The notes below the pieces were generated by a model, which did no database searches, was not told the origin of the DNA, and saw only the letters and a list, made by a program, of their open reading frames with translations. Positions 18,701-27,896 of a stretch of DNA of 64,000 nucleotides are shown piece by piece; the first letter of the stretch is position 1, and every line of letters starts with the position of its first letter. The DNA comes from Maricaulis sp. GTDB taxonomy: Bacteria; Pseudomonadota; Alphaproteobacteria; Caulobacterales; Maricaulaceae. The translations under genes and the position numbers were made by a program. The stretch is taken from NCBI RefSeq assembly GCF_030149235.1, contig NZ_JASBRW010000085.1:29765-93764 (forward strand), given 5' to 3'.

Positions 18701-20265
18701 CGACGCCGGGCGTCAGCCTGATCTCGCCGCCGCCGCACCACGATATCTACTCCATCGAGGACCTGGCGCAGCTGATCTACGACCTCAAACAGATCAACCC
18801 GATTGCCCGAGTCGGTGTGAAACTGGTCGCTGCGGCCGGGGTCGGTGCCGTCGCTGCCGGTGTCGCCAAGGCGCGCGCCGATGTGATCAATATTTCGGGG
18901 TCGGTCGGGGGCACGGGTGCCGCGGCGCTGAGCTCGATCAAGTTTGCCGGCGGGCCGCTGGAGCTGGGCCTCGCCGAGGCGCACCAGATGCTGTCCCTCA
19001 ACGGGTTGCGCGAGCGCGTCACCCTGCGCGCGGATGGGGGTATCCGCACCGGTCGCGATATCGTCATTGCCGCGATGATCGGGGCCGAGGAATTCGGTAT
19101 CGGCACCACGGCACTTCTGGCGCTCGGCTGTCTGATGGTGCGTCAGTGCCACTCCAATACCTGTCCGGTGGGCGTGTGTACCCAGGATGATGATCTGCGC
19201 GCCCGCTTTGGCGGTGCGCCTGATCATGTGGTCAATCTGATGACCTATCTGGCCCAGGATGTACGCGATATCCTGGCCAGCCTCGGCGCTACCTCGCTTG
19301 AAGACGTGATCGGCCGGGCCGACTTGCTGACCCAGGTCAGCCGCGGATCCTCGACGCTCGATGACCTCGATCTCAGCGCCATCATGGCGCGCGCCGATGC
19401 CGCCGACCGGCCGGCCCGTTCGACCCGGATGCAGCGCAATGACGTGTCGCCGACGCTGGATGACCGCATCCTGGTCGATGCGGCCCCGGCCTTTGACCGC
19501 GGCGAGAAGATGCAACTCGATTACGATGTGCGGAATACCGATCGTGCGATCGGTGCGCGCACTTCCTCCGAGTTCGTTTCTCGCTTCGGCGCGCGCGGGC
19601 CCGGCGAGGACTACCTGACGGTTCGCCTGCGCGGGTCGGCGGGGCAGTCGCTGGGCGCGTTTGCAGCGCGTGGGCTGCGCATCGAGCTGGACGGCGATGC
19701 CAATGACTATGTCGGCAAGGGCCTGTCCGGCGGCAAGCTGGTCGTGCGGCCCTATCGCGGTTCAACGCTGGAAAACCACCACCACGCCATTATCGGTAAT
19801 ACCTGTCTCTACGGGGCCACCTCCGGCTGGCTGTTCGCCGCCGGCCGTGCCGGCCAGCGCTTTGCCGTGCGGAATTCCGGGGCCCAGGCGGTCGTCGAAG
19901 GCTGCGGGGCGAATGGCTGTGAGTACATGACTGGCGGTGTCGTTGTCCTGATCGGCCCGGTCGGCGACAATTTCGCGGCCGGCATGACCGGCGGCGATGT
20001 CCTCGTCTACGACCCGGAGGACCGGCTCGCCGCGCGTCTCAACAGCGAGACGGTAGTGGTCAGCCCGCTCGAGCGTGAAGCCGATGCGCTGTGCCGCTCC
20101 CTGATCATCGAACACCTGGCCCAGACCGGGTCCGCCCAGGCGGACCAGCTGCTGGCCAATTGGGATGTGGTGCGGGCTGACTTCGTCCATGTCCAGGGCC
20201 GCGAAATCGTTGCGCGGCAACGGGCGGTGGACAAGGCCATGCATCGCGAGGCGGAAAACAGCTGA
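15736..20265 (+). CDS. gltB: Glutamate synthase [NADPH], large subunit
   Basis: A 1509-residue enzyme of full length for the family. A short propeptide of about 32 residues precedes the nucleophile Cys33 in RDACGVGL, which becomes the N-terminus of the glutaminase domain after processing. The central and FMN-binding synthase domains follow, with GEGGEDPKRY and GSVGGTGAAALSS as landmarks. The 3Fe-4S ligand cluster is CHSNTCPVGVC. The C-terminal GXGXG beta-helix domain is last. The enzyme makes two glutamates from glutamine and 2-oxoglutarate and is the main nitrogen-assimilation step with glutamine synthetase. It overlaps gltD by four bases and must be co-expressed with it. Confidence 0.97.
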   Translation: MSRGAGTPADYLARRDVLEQAGLYRPEDDRDACGVGLVADIQGRARREIVETAIDALKSVWHRGAVDADGLTGDGAGLRVGVAQDFFKSAVARTGHEPEQGDVIVGMIFMSRTDFSARERSRAIVEAEILREGFSFYGWRQPPIDTSVLGDKARATLPEIEQILFREPGGRDPEAVERTLYVVRRRIEQRAREEGLRELYVCSLSSRDVIYKGLFRAQDIDAFYQDLRNPDFVSPFAIFHQRYSTNTFPEWRLAQPFRMLAHNGEINTLRGNSNWMKSHERLVEDSVLAGNGEDILPVIQPGASDSAALDQTFEFLVRTGLPAPMAKTMLVPEAWSKREDVMPAAWRDMYAYCNSVMEPWDGPAAIAAFDGRWIVAGLDRNGLRPTRWARARDGMLVAGSEAGMARIAPEDVVERGAITPGRLIALDLQEGQFYRETEILDRLSEQQPYRRWIGEIEDIEDVVGPGAEPELFDEPDRVRRQIASGYSFESVQLVLNVMADEGKEAVGSMGDDTPLAVLSDSYRPLSHFFRQNFSQVTNPPIDPLREGRVMGLKTRFRNLGNLLGPAQQRSSVLVLDSPVLTNGAFGRWREHIKDEVREIDCLFEPAKASGDGRVLAEAMDAVIDQAIEAVRHGAAHLILTDHRQTATLAALPMILVTGAVHARLTEQGLRNRCSINVRSAECADPHYAAVLIGLGATTINPYLAFDTVTAPAKGDEDEARTRAQLLKQAFDGGLLKVMSKMGISVISSYRGGCDFEVLGLSRALVETYLPGVVSRISGMGLSGLEGRLVNLHRGAWQHERARLPIGGFFRQRSSGDRHALSAQSIDALHKAVRDNEPSAWVQYREAIEAQGPVHLRDLMAMRPLGKAVSVDAVESINGIRRRFVTPGMSLGALSPEAHGALNIAMNRIGAKSVSGEGGEDPKRYTPLPSGENLNSAVKQIASGRFGVTAEYLNQCREIEIKIAQGAKPGEGGQLPGFKVTDFIARMRLSTPGVSLISPPPHHDIYSIEDLAQLIYDLKQINPIARVGVKLVAAAGVGAVAAGVAKARADVINISGSVGGTGAAALSSIKFAGGPLELGLAEAHQMLSLNGLRERVTLRADGGIRTGRDIVIAAMIGAEEFGIGTTALLALGCLMVRQCHSNTCPVGVCTQDDDLRARFGGAPDHVVNLMTYLAQDVRDILASLGATSLEDVIGRADLLTQVSRGSSTLDDLDLSAIMARADAADRPARSTRMQRNDVSPTLDDRILVDAAPAFDRGEKMQLDYDVRNTDRAIGARTSSEFVSRFGARGPGEDYLTVRLRGSAGQSLGAFAARGLRIELDGDANDYVGKGLSGGKLVVRPYRGSTLENHHHAIIGNTCLYGATSGWLFAAGRAGQRFAVRNSGAQAVVEGCGANGCEYMTGGVVVLIGPVGDNFAAGMTGGDVLVYDPEDRLAARLNSETVVVSPLEREADALCRSLIIEHLAQTGSAQADQLLANWDVVRADFVHVQGREIVARQRAVDKAMHREAENS

Positions 20266-20311
20266 CCGGTGCGGTCTCGACTATTGGCCTTTGGCCTCTT
20301 GATTTCGGTGG

Positions 20312-20343
20312 TGACGCACTAATCCTCTAGCGCGTCATTTCAC
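20312..20343 (+). terminator. Possible weak terminator after gltB
   Basis: TGACGC and GCGTCA (20312-20317 and 20332-20337) form a six-base stem with a 14-base loop, followed by TTTCAC. The stem is short and the loop long, so this is a tentative call. Confidence 0.3.
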
Positions 20344-20426
20344 TTGGCCCTCGACTCGCCTCCATCCGGGCGGCAAGTTGAGCGTCCAAATCAGATCCTC
20401 GCCACTCCCAGACCAGGACAATCAAA

Positions 20427-21599
20427 ATGAATACGCGCACTTATGACGTCGTCGTTTTCGGCGCGACGGGCTTTACCGGCCGTCTCGTCGCTGAATATCT
20501 CGCTGCCGAATACGGCTCAGACGTCCGCTGGGCGATGGCCGGACGCTCGGCCGACAAGCTTGCCGCCGTGCGCGATGAGATCGGGGCTCCGGCCGATACG
20601 CCGCTGGTCGTCGCCGACAGCGCGGACCCCGCCTCGCTCAAGGCAATGGCGGAAGCAACTGCCGCGGTCGTTACCACTGTTGGGCCCTACCAGCTCTATG
20701 GTGAGCCGCTGATCCAGGCTTGCGTCGAGGCCGGCACCGATTATGTCGACCTGTGCGGCGAGCCGGCCTGGATGTATGACATCATCCGCAATTACGACGC
20801 CCCGGCGAAGGCCAGCGGCGCGCGTATCGTCCTGTCCTGCGGTTTCGACTCCATCCCGTTCGACCTCGGCGTCTACTTCCTGCAGCAGCATGCCATTGCC
20901 ACGTCCGGCGCTCCGCTGTCGCGCGTCAAAGGCCGTGTGCGCAAGATGAAGGGCACGTTCTCCGGCGGTACCGCGGCGAGCTTTGCCGAGACCATGGCCC
21001 GTGCAGCCAAGGAGCCGGACGTCATCAACCGTCTGCGCGACCCGTTCAGCCTGGTGCCGGATTTTGATGGCCCGAAACAGCCCTCCGGGATGAAGGTGAT
21101 TTTCGAGGAAGACCTCAATACCTGGTCGGCGCCCTTCATCATGGCCTCGATCAACACCAAGAATGTTCATCGCTCCAACGCCCTCCTGGGCCATCGCTAT
21201 GGCGAGGACTTTGTCTATGACGAGATGTTTGCGACCGGTCCGGGCGAGAATGGCGAGCAGTTCGCCAAACTGATCGCCAACGACAAGTCCATGGCGGAAA
21301 ACCCGCCCAAGCCGGGTGAGGGACCGAGCAAGGAAGAGCGGGAGACTGGTTTCTACGACGCCATGTTCACCGGCGTCACTGAAGACGGGACGCGCCTGAC
21401 CGCCGGCGTCGCCGGCGACAAGGACCCGGGCTATGGCTCGACCTCGAAAATGATCGCCGAGTCGGCCCTGTGCCTGGTCAAGAATGTCGGCCGGGATGAG
21501 ACCCCGGGCGGCGTCTACACCCCGGCTCCGGCCATGGGTGAGGCGCTGATTGGCCGCCTGCAGGAGCATGCCGGCCTGACCTTCCAGATCGAGAGCTGA
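20427..21599 (+). CDS. Saccharopine-dehydrogenase-like reductase (trans-acting enoyl reductase family)
   Basis: A 390-residue protein with an N-terminal Rossmann fold; the nucleotide motif GATGFTGRLVAEYL is at residues 11-24. CGFDSIPFDLG (near 140) and GGTAASFAETM (near 180) are typical of the membrane-associated saccharopine-dehydrogenase-like group. That group includes mycobacterial trans-acting enoyl reductases and eukaryotic SCCPDH; members use NAD(P)H, and most have no assigned substrate. A true lysine-pathway role is unlikely because the C-terminal catalytic domain of saccharopine dehydrogenase is not evident. The iron alcohol dehydrogenase starts five bases after its stop, suggesting an operon. 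Confidence 0.82.
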   Translation: MNTRTYDVVVFGATGFTGRLVAEYLAAEYGSDVRWAMAGRSADKLAAVRDEIGAPADTPLVVADSADPASLKAMAEATAAVVTTVGPYQLYGEPLIQACVEAGTDYVDLCGEPAWMYDIIRNYDAPAKASGARIVLSCGFDSIPFDLGVYFLQQHAIATSGAPLSRVKGRVRKMKGTFSGGTAASFAETMARAAKEPDVINRLRDPFSLVPDFDGPKQPSGMKVIFEEDLNTWSAPFIMASINTKNVHRSNALLGHRYGEDFVYDEMFATGPGENGEQFAKLIANDKSMAENPPKPGEGPSKEERETGFYDAMFTGVTEDGTRLTAGVAGDKDPGYGSTSKMIAESALCLVKNVGRDETPGGVYTPAPAMGEALIGRLQEHAGLTFQIES

Positions 21600-21604
21600 T
21601 CCGC

Positions 21605-22765
21605 ATGGTGGCGCGTATCGACCTGACGCCGGATCTGCGCATCGGGGGTGGGGCCCTGGCGGACCTGCCCGATGTGCTGGCCCGTCTCGGTGCGCGCCGC
21701 CCGCTGATCATCTCTGACCAAATCCTGGCCCAGCTCGGCTATGTCGAGCAGGCCTCGGCCTTGTTGCGTAAAGCCGGGATCGAAGCCGGCCTCTTCCTCG
21801 ACACAGTGCCGGAACCCACGGTCGATTGTGTCGAGGACGGTCTCGCCAGCTTCCGTGACGGGGCATTCGATGCGCTCATTGCGCTCGGTGGCGGTAGTGC
21901 GATCGATACCGCCAAGGCCATGGCGGCGCTGGCGGCGTCTGGCGGCGCGATGCGCGACCTCAAAGTGCCCCACATTATCGGACGCGGTGCCGTGCCGGTT
22001 ATCGCCATCCCGACAACGGCGGGGACGGGTTCGGAAGTGACCCGCGTCACTGTGATCACCGATGCGGCAACCGACGAGAAAATGCTCTGCATGGGCCCCG
22101 GGCTGATGCCGGCCGCCGCGATTGTCGATTATGAGTTGACGATCAGCCTGCCGCCCCGGGCGACGGCCGATACCGGGATTGATGCGCTGACCCACGCCAT
22201 CGAGGCCTATGTCAGCCGCAAGGCCAATGCCTTTTCCGACCAGCAGGCGCTCGGGGCGATGCGCCTGATCGCGCCCAATCTGCGCGCCGCCTATCACGAA
22301 CCGGATAATCGCGCCGCCCGCGAGGCGATGATGGCGGGAGCGACGATGGCCGGAATGGCCTTCTCCAATGCCTCGGTGGCACTGGTGCACGGGATGAGCC
22401 GGCCCATCGGGGCCTTCTTCCATGTCCCGCACGGGCTTTCCAACGCCATGCTGCTGCCGGCCATCACCCGGTGGTCTGTCCCGGCCGCTCGGGAACGCTA
22501 TGCCGAATGCGCGCGGACCATGGCCATTGCAGATGCAGGCCTCGATGATGCCAGCGCCTGCACGCGGCTGATCGATGAGCTCGAAGCGCTTAACGCCGAG
22601 CTCTCCGTGCCGACCCTGTGCGAGTTTGGGGTCGAGGACGCGCGCTTCGAGGCGGTGATCGAGACCATGGCGGAACAGGCGGAAGCCTCGGGTTCACCGG
22701 GCAATAATCCGCGGATTCCGACCCAGGCCGAGATGGTCGCTCTGTACCGCGAAGTCTGGGTCTGA
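21605..22765 (+). CDS. Iron-containing alcohol dehydrogenase
   Basis: A 386-residue group III (iron-dependent) alcohol dehydrogenase. The NAD-binding motif GGGSAIDTAKAMA lies near residue 97 and PTTAGTGSEVTRV near 136. The metal ligands lie in the conserved DALTHAIEAY, HGMSRPIGAFFHVPHG block (Asp/His residues around 190-285). The family oxidises alcohols or reduces aldehydes, typically with NAD+ and Fe2+ or Zn2+. It starts five bases after the saccharopine-dehydrogenase-like gene and is probably co-transcribed with it. No substrate can be deduced. Confidence 0.9.
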   Translation: MVARIDLTPDLRIGGGALADLPDVLARLGARRPLIISDQILAQLGYVEQASALLRKAGIEAGLFLDTVPEPTVDCVEDGLASFRDGAFDALIALGGGSAIDTAKAMAALAASGGAMRDLKVPHIIGRGAVPVIAIPTTAGTGSEVTRVTVITDAATDEKMLCMGPGLMPAAAIVDYELTISLPPRATADTGIDALTHAIEAYVSRKANAFSDQQALGAMRLIAPNLRAAYHEPDNRAAREAMMAGATMAGMAFSNASVALVHGMSRPIGAFFHVPHGLSNAMLLPAITRWSVPAARERYAECARTMAIADAGLDDASACTRLIDELEALNAELSVPTLCEFGVEDARFEAVIETMAEQAEASGSPGNNPRIPTQAEMVALYREVWV

Positions 22766-22873
22766 CGCAGACGTCAACGGAAATCTCGTCCGGGCCCTTG
22801 CCAACCCCGCAGGGTGCGCCCTAGCTTCCAGGAGTGAACACTGTTCGCTTTTTGGTTTGGGAGCGTTTTGAGT

Positions 22874-24253
22874 ATGCAACTCGTCAGCGATGTCATCCTT
22901 GAGGATCGTCCTCAGGCCCTGCCGCAGAATGATGCGGTCTATCCCATGCTGGACGAGTTCACATTGTGGGACCCGCAGTCCTGGACGCAGGGACACCCGC
23001 ACGACTTCTTCAAGCGCATGCGCGACGAGGCGCCGGTCATGTGGTCCGGCCCGGCCGACAAGTCGACGGCCGGTTTCTGGTCCGTTTCGCGCTATGAGGA
23101 CATCAAGCAGGCCGAGCTGGCCAATGACGTGTTTTCATCCGAACGCGGCAGCATCAACATGTTCATCAAGCCGCGCAAGGAATGGCGGCCGAAGAAGCTG
23201 ATTCCCGCCGCCTTCAACTCGATCATCAATCTGGACCAGCCGCATCACATGGAGATGCGCATCCAGCAGAAAGACTTCTTCATCCCGCGCTTTGTTGCCG
23301 AGCTGCGTGAGCGGGTGGATGCCAAGATCGACGCCCTGCTCGACGAGATGGAACAACAGGGTCCGGTGGTCGATTTCGTCAAACTCTTTTCCCAAGAAGT
23401 CCCCCTCTTCACCCTGTGTGAAATGCTCGGCATTGACGAGGAGGACCGGCCCAAGGTCATCCAGTGGATGCACTATCTGGAGCTGGCCAACCAGTATTAT
23501 GTGAACCCGTGGACCCTGCTCTCGCGCCGGCCCTGGTTCCCGATCAAATTCTACCACTACGTCAACGAGATGTTCGATTATGGCGAGCGTGTCATGGCGG
23601 ACCGGCGGGCCAATCCGCGGCGTGATCTCCTGACCGCGATTGCCAATACACAGATGGCGGGCAAGCCGCTGCCGCAGGAATATCTCGACGGGTCCTGGCT
23701 GTTGATCATTTTCGCCGGAAATGACACGACCCGCAATTCGCTGTCGGGCACGATCCGCCTGCTGACCGAGTTCCCGGACCAGCGCGAAATGGCGATCGCG
23801 GATCCCAGCCTCATCCCGCGCATGACGCACGAGGCCATCCGCCTGATCTCACCGGTCCAGCATATGCGGCGTACGGCGTTGGACGACACCGAGCTCAATG
23901 GCCAGCGCATCGCCAAGGACGAGAAACTTTTGCTCTGGTATCCGGCGGCTAATCGTGACCCCTCGGTCTTCCCCGATCCTGACCGCTTCGACATGACGCG
24001 GGACAATTTCGACAAGCACCTGGCCTTTGGTCACGGGCCGCACAAATGCTTGGGCCAGCGCATTGCCCAGATGCAGTTACAGTCGGCTCTGACCAAGATC
24101 CTTGAACGCTTCCCGCAGATCAGCTGGACCGGCCGTCAGACCATCGCGCCGAACACGCTGGTGCATGCGATCTCCAGTCTCGAGGTCAATCTGTACGGCG
24201 CGGGCGGCGAGAAGCCGTCCCGGCATGCGGTAAAGCTGCCGGAGCCGGCCTGA
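22874..24253 (+). CDS. Cytochrome P450, soluble bacterial class
   Basis: A 459-residue P450 without a membrane anchor. The oxygen-binding I-helix is FAGNDTTRNS (about residue 275). The ExxR salt bridge is EAIR in MTHEAIRLISP. The heme-ligand loop is FGHGPHKCLGQRIA, with the cysteine about 60 residues from the C-terminus. Such enzymes hydroxylate terpenes, steroids or alkyl chains using ferredoxin and ferredoxin reductase; neither partner is encoded nearby. The ATG at 22874 has GGGAG ten bases upstream; a TTG two codons earlier is possible. It converges on acs, with a terminator between. Confidence 0.93.
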   Translation: MQLVSDVILEDRPQALPQNDAVYPMLDEFTLWDPQSWTQGHPHDFFKRMRDEAPVMWSGPADKSTAGFWSVSRYEDIKQAELANDVFSSERGSINMFIKPRKEWRPKKLIPAAFNSIINLDQPHHMEMRIQQKDFFIPRFVAELRERVDAKIDALLDEMEQQGPVVDFVKLFSQEVPLFTLCEMLGIDEEDRPKVIQWMHYLELANQYYVNPWTLLSRRPWFPIKFYHYVNEMFDYGERVMADRRANPRRDLLTAIANTQMAGKPLPQEYLDGSWLLIIFAGNDTTRNSLSGTIRLLTEFPDQREMAIADPSLIPRMTHEAIRLISPVQHMRRTALDDTELNGQRIAKDEKLLLWYPAANRDPSVFPDPDRFDMTRDNFDKHLAFGHGPHKCLGQRIAQMQLQSALTKILERFPQISWTGRQTIAPNTLVHAISSLEVNLYGAGGEKPSRHAVKLPEPA

Positions 24254-24291
24254 TACAAAAAACCACCGCCGGAGCGGGAATGCTCCGGCGG
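24254..24291 (-). terminator. Rho-independent terminator of acs
   Basis: A perfect 10-bp stem, CCGCCGGAGC (24266-24275) with GCTCCGGCGG (24282-24291), encloses a six-base loop. On the minus strand it is followed by a TTTTTT run. It lies 32 bases after the acs stop and can also halt reading from the convergent P450 gene. Confidence 0.9.
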
Positions 24292-24323
24292 CAGCTTCAG
24301 CGGTCGGGTCGGGGAGGGAACCG

Positions 24324-26297
24324 CTATCTATTGAGCCGGCCTTCGATCAGTTGTTCAACAACGGAAGGGTCGGCCAGCGTTGAGATGTCGCCGAGATTGG
24401 AGAACTCGTCCTCGGCGATCTTGCGCAGGATGCGGCGCATGATCTTGCCGGAGCGCGTCTTGGGCAGGCCGGGCGCAAACTGGAGCAGGTCTGGAGTCGC
24501 GACCGGCCCGATTTCCTGGCGCACATGTTTGCGCAAGTCCTTGGCGGTGGCCTCAGTCGGCTGCAGGCCGGCTTTCAGGGTGACGTAGCAGTAGACGCCT
24601 TGTCCCTTGATATCGTGCGGATAGCCCACGACTGCGGCTTCGGCGACGAGTGGGTGGGAGACCAGTGCGCTCTCGATCTCGGCCGTACCCAGGCGATGAC
24701 CTGAAACGTTGAGCACATCATCCACCCGGCCGGTGATCCACCAATACCCGTCGGCATCGCGGCGGGCGCCATCGCCGGTGAAGTAGAGGCCGCGATAAGT
24801 GGTGAAATAGGTCTCGGCAAAGCGCTTGTGGTCGCCATAGACGGTACGCATCTGGCCGGGCCAGGACCCCAGCAGGACGAGATTGCCCTCGATCGCGCCA
24901 TCATCGGTGAGCATGACGCCATCATTATCAACCAGGGCCGGTTCGATGCCGAACATGGGCTTGGAGGCCGCGCCGGGCTTGAGGTCATGGGCGCCGGGCA
25001 GCGGCGTGATCAGGCAGGCCCCGGTCTCGGTCTGCCACCAAGTATCGACGATCGGGCAACGCTCCTCACCGACAACACGGTAATACCACGACCACGCCTC
25101 CGGATTGATCGGCTCGCCGACACTGCCCAGCAGGCGTAGCGAGGACCGGTCATGCTTGACGACATGCTCGTCGCCCTCGCGCATCAGGGCCCGAATCGCG
25201 GTCGGGGCGGTATAGAGGACATTGACCTGGTGTTTGGCAACGACACGCCAGAACCGGTCGGGGCCCGGATAGGTCGGTACGCCCTCGAACATCAACGTGG
25301 TGACGCCATTGGCGAGCGGTCCGTAGATCAGATAGGTGTGGCCGGTGACCCAACCGATATCGGCGGTACACCAGAACACCTCGCCCGGTTGCACGTCGAA
25401 AATGTAGTCGAAGGTCATGGCGGTCCAGAGCAGGTAGCCGCCCGTGGTGTGCATCACGCCCTTGGGTTTTCCGGTCGAGCCGGAGGTGTAGAGGATGAAG
25501 AGCGGGTCTTCCGCATTCATCGGTTCTGCCGGGCAATTAGCGTCGACCTGCAGGGCCAGCTCGTGGTGCCAGTGATCTCGGCCCTCAGTCCAGCCGATGG
25601 CGCCACCGGTATGGCGGATGCAGAGCACACCATCGACCTGGACCCGGTCCAGGGCCGCATCCACATTGGCTTTCAGTGGCACTGCCTTGCCGCCGCGTAC
25701 GCCTTCATCGGCGGTAACGACGAAACGGGCGCCACAGTCCTCGATCCGTCCGGCGAGAGCGTCAGGGGAGAAACCGCCAAAGACGACTGAATGCACGGCG
25801 CCGATCCGGGCGCAGGCCAGCATGGCGTAGGCCGCTTCGGCGATCATCGGCATGTAGATCATCACCCGGTCGCCCTTCCTGACGCCAATGGCCTTAAGCT
25901 CATTGGCGAAACGGCAGACGTGATTGTGCAGCTGGGCGTAGGTGATGGCGTGGTGGAAGCCGGGATTATCGCCTTCCCAGATAATCGCCACATCATTGGC
26001 GCGCTCCGGCAGGTGCCGGTCGATGCAGTTATGGGCGACGTTGAGAATGCCGTCCTCGAACCAGGAGATTTTCAGCTGGTCCGGGTCCCAGTTGGAATTG
26101 TCCAGCTGGGTCGGGTGTTTGAACCAGTCGAGACGCTCCAGTTCCTCACGCCAGAACGTCTCCGGCTGCTGGATGGATTGCAGGTATTTCGCCGTGTAGC
26201 GCTCCGCGTTGATCTTGCCGCGCTCGGCGTAATCGGGCTTGACCGCCACGCGTTCCGGTGCGGTGTCCGGCTTGTCGAGTAGGGTTTGTCCGTCCAT
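24324..26297 (-). CDS. acs: Acetyl-CoA synthetase
   Basis: A 657-residue AMP-forming acetate:CoA ligase of normal length. The ATP-binding loop [18 protein letters not shown] (about residue 268), the adenylate motif [11 protein letters not shown] and the C-terminal [15 protein letters not shown] are all present. The last contains the lysine that is reversibly acetylated in Acs enzymes. It turns acetate, ATP and CoA into acetyl-CoA. The gene follows the porin gene by 36 bases on the same strand, with AGGAGAG before its start, so the two form an operon. Its neighbours, a CrbS/CrbR-like pair and an acetate-type symporter, support a dedicated acetate-scavenging locus. Confidence 0.97.
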   Translation of the reverse strand: MDGQTLLDKPDTAPERVAVKPDYAERGKINAERYTAKYLQSIQQPETFWREELERLDWFKHPTQLDNSNWDPDQLKISWFEDGILNVAHNCIDRHLPERANDVAIIWEGDNPGFHHAITYAQLHNHVCRFANELKAIGVRKGDRVMIYMPMIAEAAYAMLACARIGAVHSVVFGGFSPDALAGRIEDCGARFVVTADEGVRGGKAVPLKANVDAALDRVQVDGVLCIRHTGGAIGWTEGRDHWHHELALQVDANCPAEPMNAEDPLFILYTSGSTGKPKGVMHTTGGYLLWTAMTFDYIFDVQPGEVFWCTADIGWVTGHTYLIYGPLANGVTTLMFEGVPTYPGPDRFWRVVAKHQVNVLYTAPTAIRALMREGDEHVVKHDRSSLRLLGSVGEPINPEAWSWYYRVVGEERCPIVDTWWQTETGACLITPLPGAHDLKPGAASKPMFGIEPALVDNDGVMLTDDGAIEGNLVLLGSWPGQMRTVYGDHKRFAETYFTTYRGLYFTGDGARRDADGYWWITGRVDDVLNVSGHRLGTAEIESALVSHPLVAEAAVVGYPHDIKGQGVYCYVTLKAGLQPTEATAKDLRKHVRQEIGPVATPDLLQFAPGLPKTRSGKIMRRILRKIAEDEFSNLGDISTLADPSVVEQLIEGRLNR

Positions 26298-26333
26298 GTC
26301 GATCTCTCCTTTGCCGATCTCGCGGCGCTGGGG

Positions 26334-27686
26334 TTAGAACGTGTACTTGGTTGAGAAGGTGGCGCGGCTGATCGTGCCCGAGGCACCGCTTTCCAGCTCG
26401 CGTTCGCCGATCAGCAGCTCGGCGCCGGCGGTAATGCCCGGGGCGAGCGTGACCATGTAATTGGCGAAGCCGGAATAGACGCTGGCGGTCGCTGCCGACC
26501 CGCTCAGGGCGACGTCATTGTCGATCTCGAGATGCGAGTAACCGACATTGAAGCGGCGTCCCTCGCCCAGGTCCTGGCGCAGGGCGACCAGCCCGCCAAA
26601 GGACGGGATGGCCTCGATGCCGCCATTTCCGTCCATTACGGCACCATTGGCGGCATTCAGGCCGATATAGCGGCCCATGCCTTCACCGCCGCTGAGCGAG
26701 AAGCGCAAGTCCGAGCCCTCACCCAGATTGATCCGGCCCGATGCCGACAGGCCCCAGCCGAAAGTGGAGTCATCCGTGGCACCGCCCTCATAGGTCAGAT
26801 TGCGCGCCAGTCCGGCGATAGAGAAGCTGCCAAAGTCGCCGGACTGGTTATAGCGAACGACGAGGTCGGGAATGGCGCCATCACCGCCATCAATGCGGGC
26901 ACCGCCGCCAAAGGGCGTGATCGTCGTGTCCGGGTTCTCCAGCGCTACCTGCCAATTGCCGGAGGTGTAGCGCAACTGCGCCTGGCGAACGAAAACCATG
27001 CCGTCAGAGGCGACCAGGAAGCTGGCGCTTTCGGGTATGGCGCCGGTGTTCTGGAAGGTCGACCAGTCCTGGCCCATGCGCCAATTGCCGTATTGCAGCC
27101 AGGCGGCGCGCAGGCGCGGATTATAGGAATTCGAGACCCGCTCATTACCGCCCGGCGAACCCAGGAAGTCGAATTCGAGGCGGCCGCGGATATCGCCATT
27201 GTCGGTCGGGGTGCTCGTGGCAAAGAAGAAGCGAGTGCCTTTGGCGGTGAAGTCATTATCGACCCGGCTGTCGCCAGATCCGCCGATCGGTGTGGCGCCG
27301 GGTATGTAGAAATCTCGGGCGATCGAAGTCGGTGCGAAATCCCCATCGGAGAGCTCGGTGACATGATAATCGGCATCAACGAAACCGCCCATGGTGATGC
27401 GGGTATTGCCCGCCATGAAGCCGGACTCGCCAGCCGATGCCGGTACCGCCGCAGCCGCGGCGACCCGGGCTTCGATCTGTTCGACGCGCTCTACCTGTAC
27501 CGCATCAGTGGCCTGGCCGGCGGCGACCTCCTGGCGCAGCTCCGCAATCATCGCTTCGAGGGCGGCGATACGTGCTTCCAGATCCGGATTGCTGCTGGCC
27601 GCGGCCATGGGCGCAAAGCCGGCCGACAGGGCGAGCACGGCGGTGGTCAGGCCAAGTTTGGTTTTGAGCAAACGCGAATTCAACAT
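26334..27686 (-). CDS. DcaP-like outer-membrane porin
   Basis: A 450-residue exported protein. The signal peptide ends around GFAPMAAAS. A heptad-like coiled coil (LEARIAALEAMIAELRQEVA, residues about 35-75) is followed by an outer-membrane beta-barrel of alternating hydrophobic strands that ends in the terminal Phe (FSTKYTF) needed for barrel assembly. A periplasmic coiled coil plus a 16-18-strand barrel is the DcaP-type trimeric porin design, used for small anionic substrates such as dicarboxylates. Located directly before acs, it may let acetate or related acids cross the outer membrane; that role is inferred from position. Confidence 0.85.
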   Translation of the reverse strand: MLNSRLLKTKLGLTTAVLALSAGFAPMAAASSNPDLEARIAALEAMIAELRQEVAAGQATDAVQVERVEQIEARVAAAAAVPASAGESGFMAGNTRITMGGFVDADYHVTELSDGDFAPTSIARDFYIPGATPIGGSGDSRVDNDFTAKGTRFFFATSTPTDNGDIRGRLEFDFLGSPGGNERVSNSYNPRLRAAWLQYGNWRMGQDWSTFQNTGAIPESASFLVASDGMVFVRQAQLRYTSGNWQVALENPDTTITPFGGGARIDGGDGAIPDLVVRYNQSGDFGSFSIAGLARNLTYEGGATDDSTFGWGLSASGRINLGEGSDLRFSLSGGEGMGRYIGLNAANGAVMDGNGGIEAIPSFGGLVALRQDLGEGRRFNVGYSHLEIDNDVALSGSAATASVYSGFANYMVTLAPGITAGAELLIGERELESGASGTISRATFSTKYTF

Positions 27687-27780
27687 TGATAGTCCTCCCC
27701 GGACGTTTCTTGCCGGCGGTCTGCCGCTCGTGTCCGTCTGGCCTGGAAGTATCGGAAAAGGGGGAGCGCGCCGGTATTCT

Positions 27781-27855
27781 CCAAAGGTCGTAGAGCGGGC
27801 AAATCGGACTACGACTTTGGGCTAAGAAGACAGGCTTTCGCGCTCGGACTATGAT
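27781..27855. promoter_or_regulatory. Candidate response-regulator sites between porin-acs and crbR
   Basis: Within the divergent gap, CCAAAGGTCGTAG and CTACGACTTTGG form an almost perfect inverted repeat (27781-27793 and 27809-27820). TCGGACTACGA recurs as TCGGACTATGA exactly 40 bases later (27804 and 27844). The segment CGACTTTGGGCTAA (27812-27825) reappears with one mismatch before the acetate symporter operon. It is a good candidate binding region for the adjacent LuxR-type regulator. Confidence 0.55.
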
Positions 27856-27896
27856 GGGATGCAATCGATCCAAGCCGCTGTTGGAATTCGCCCTGA

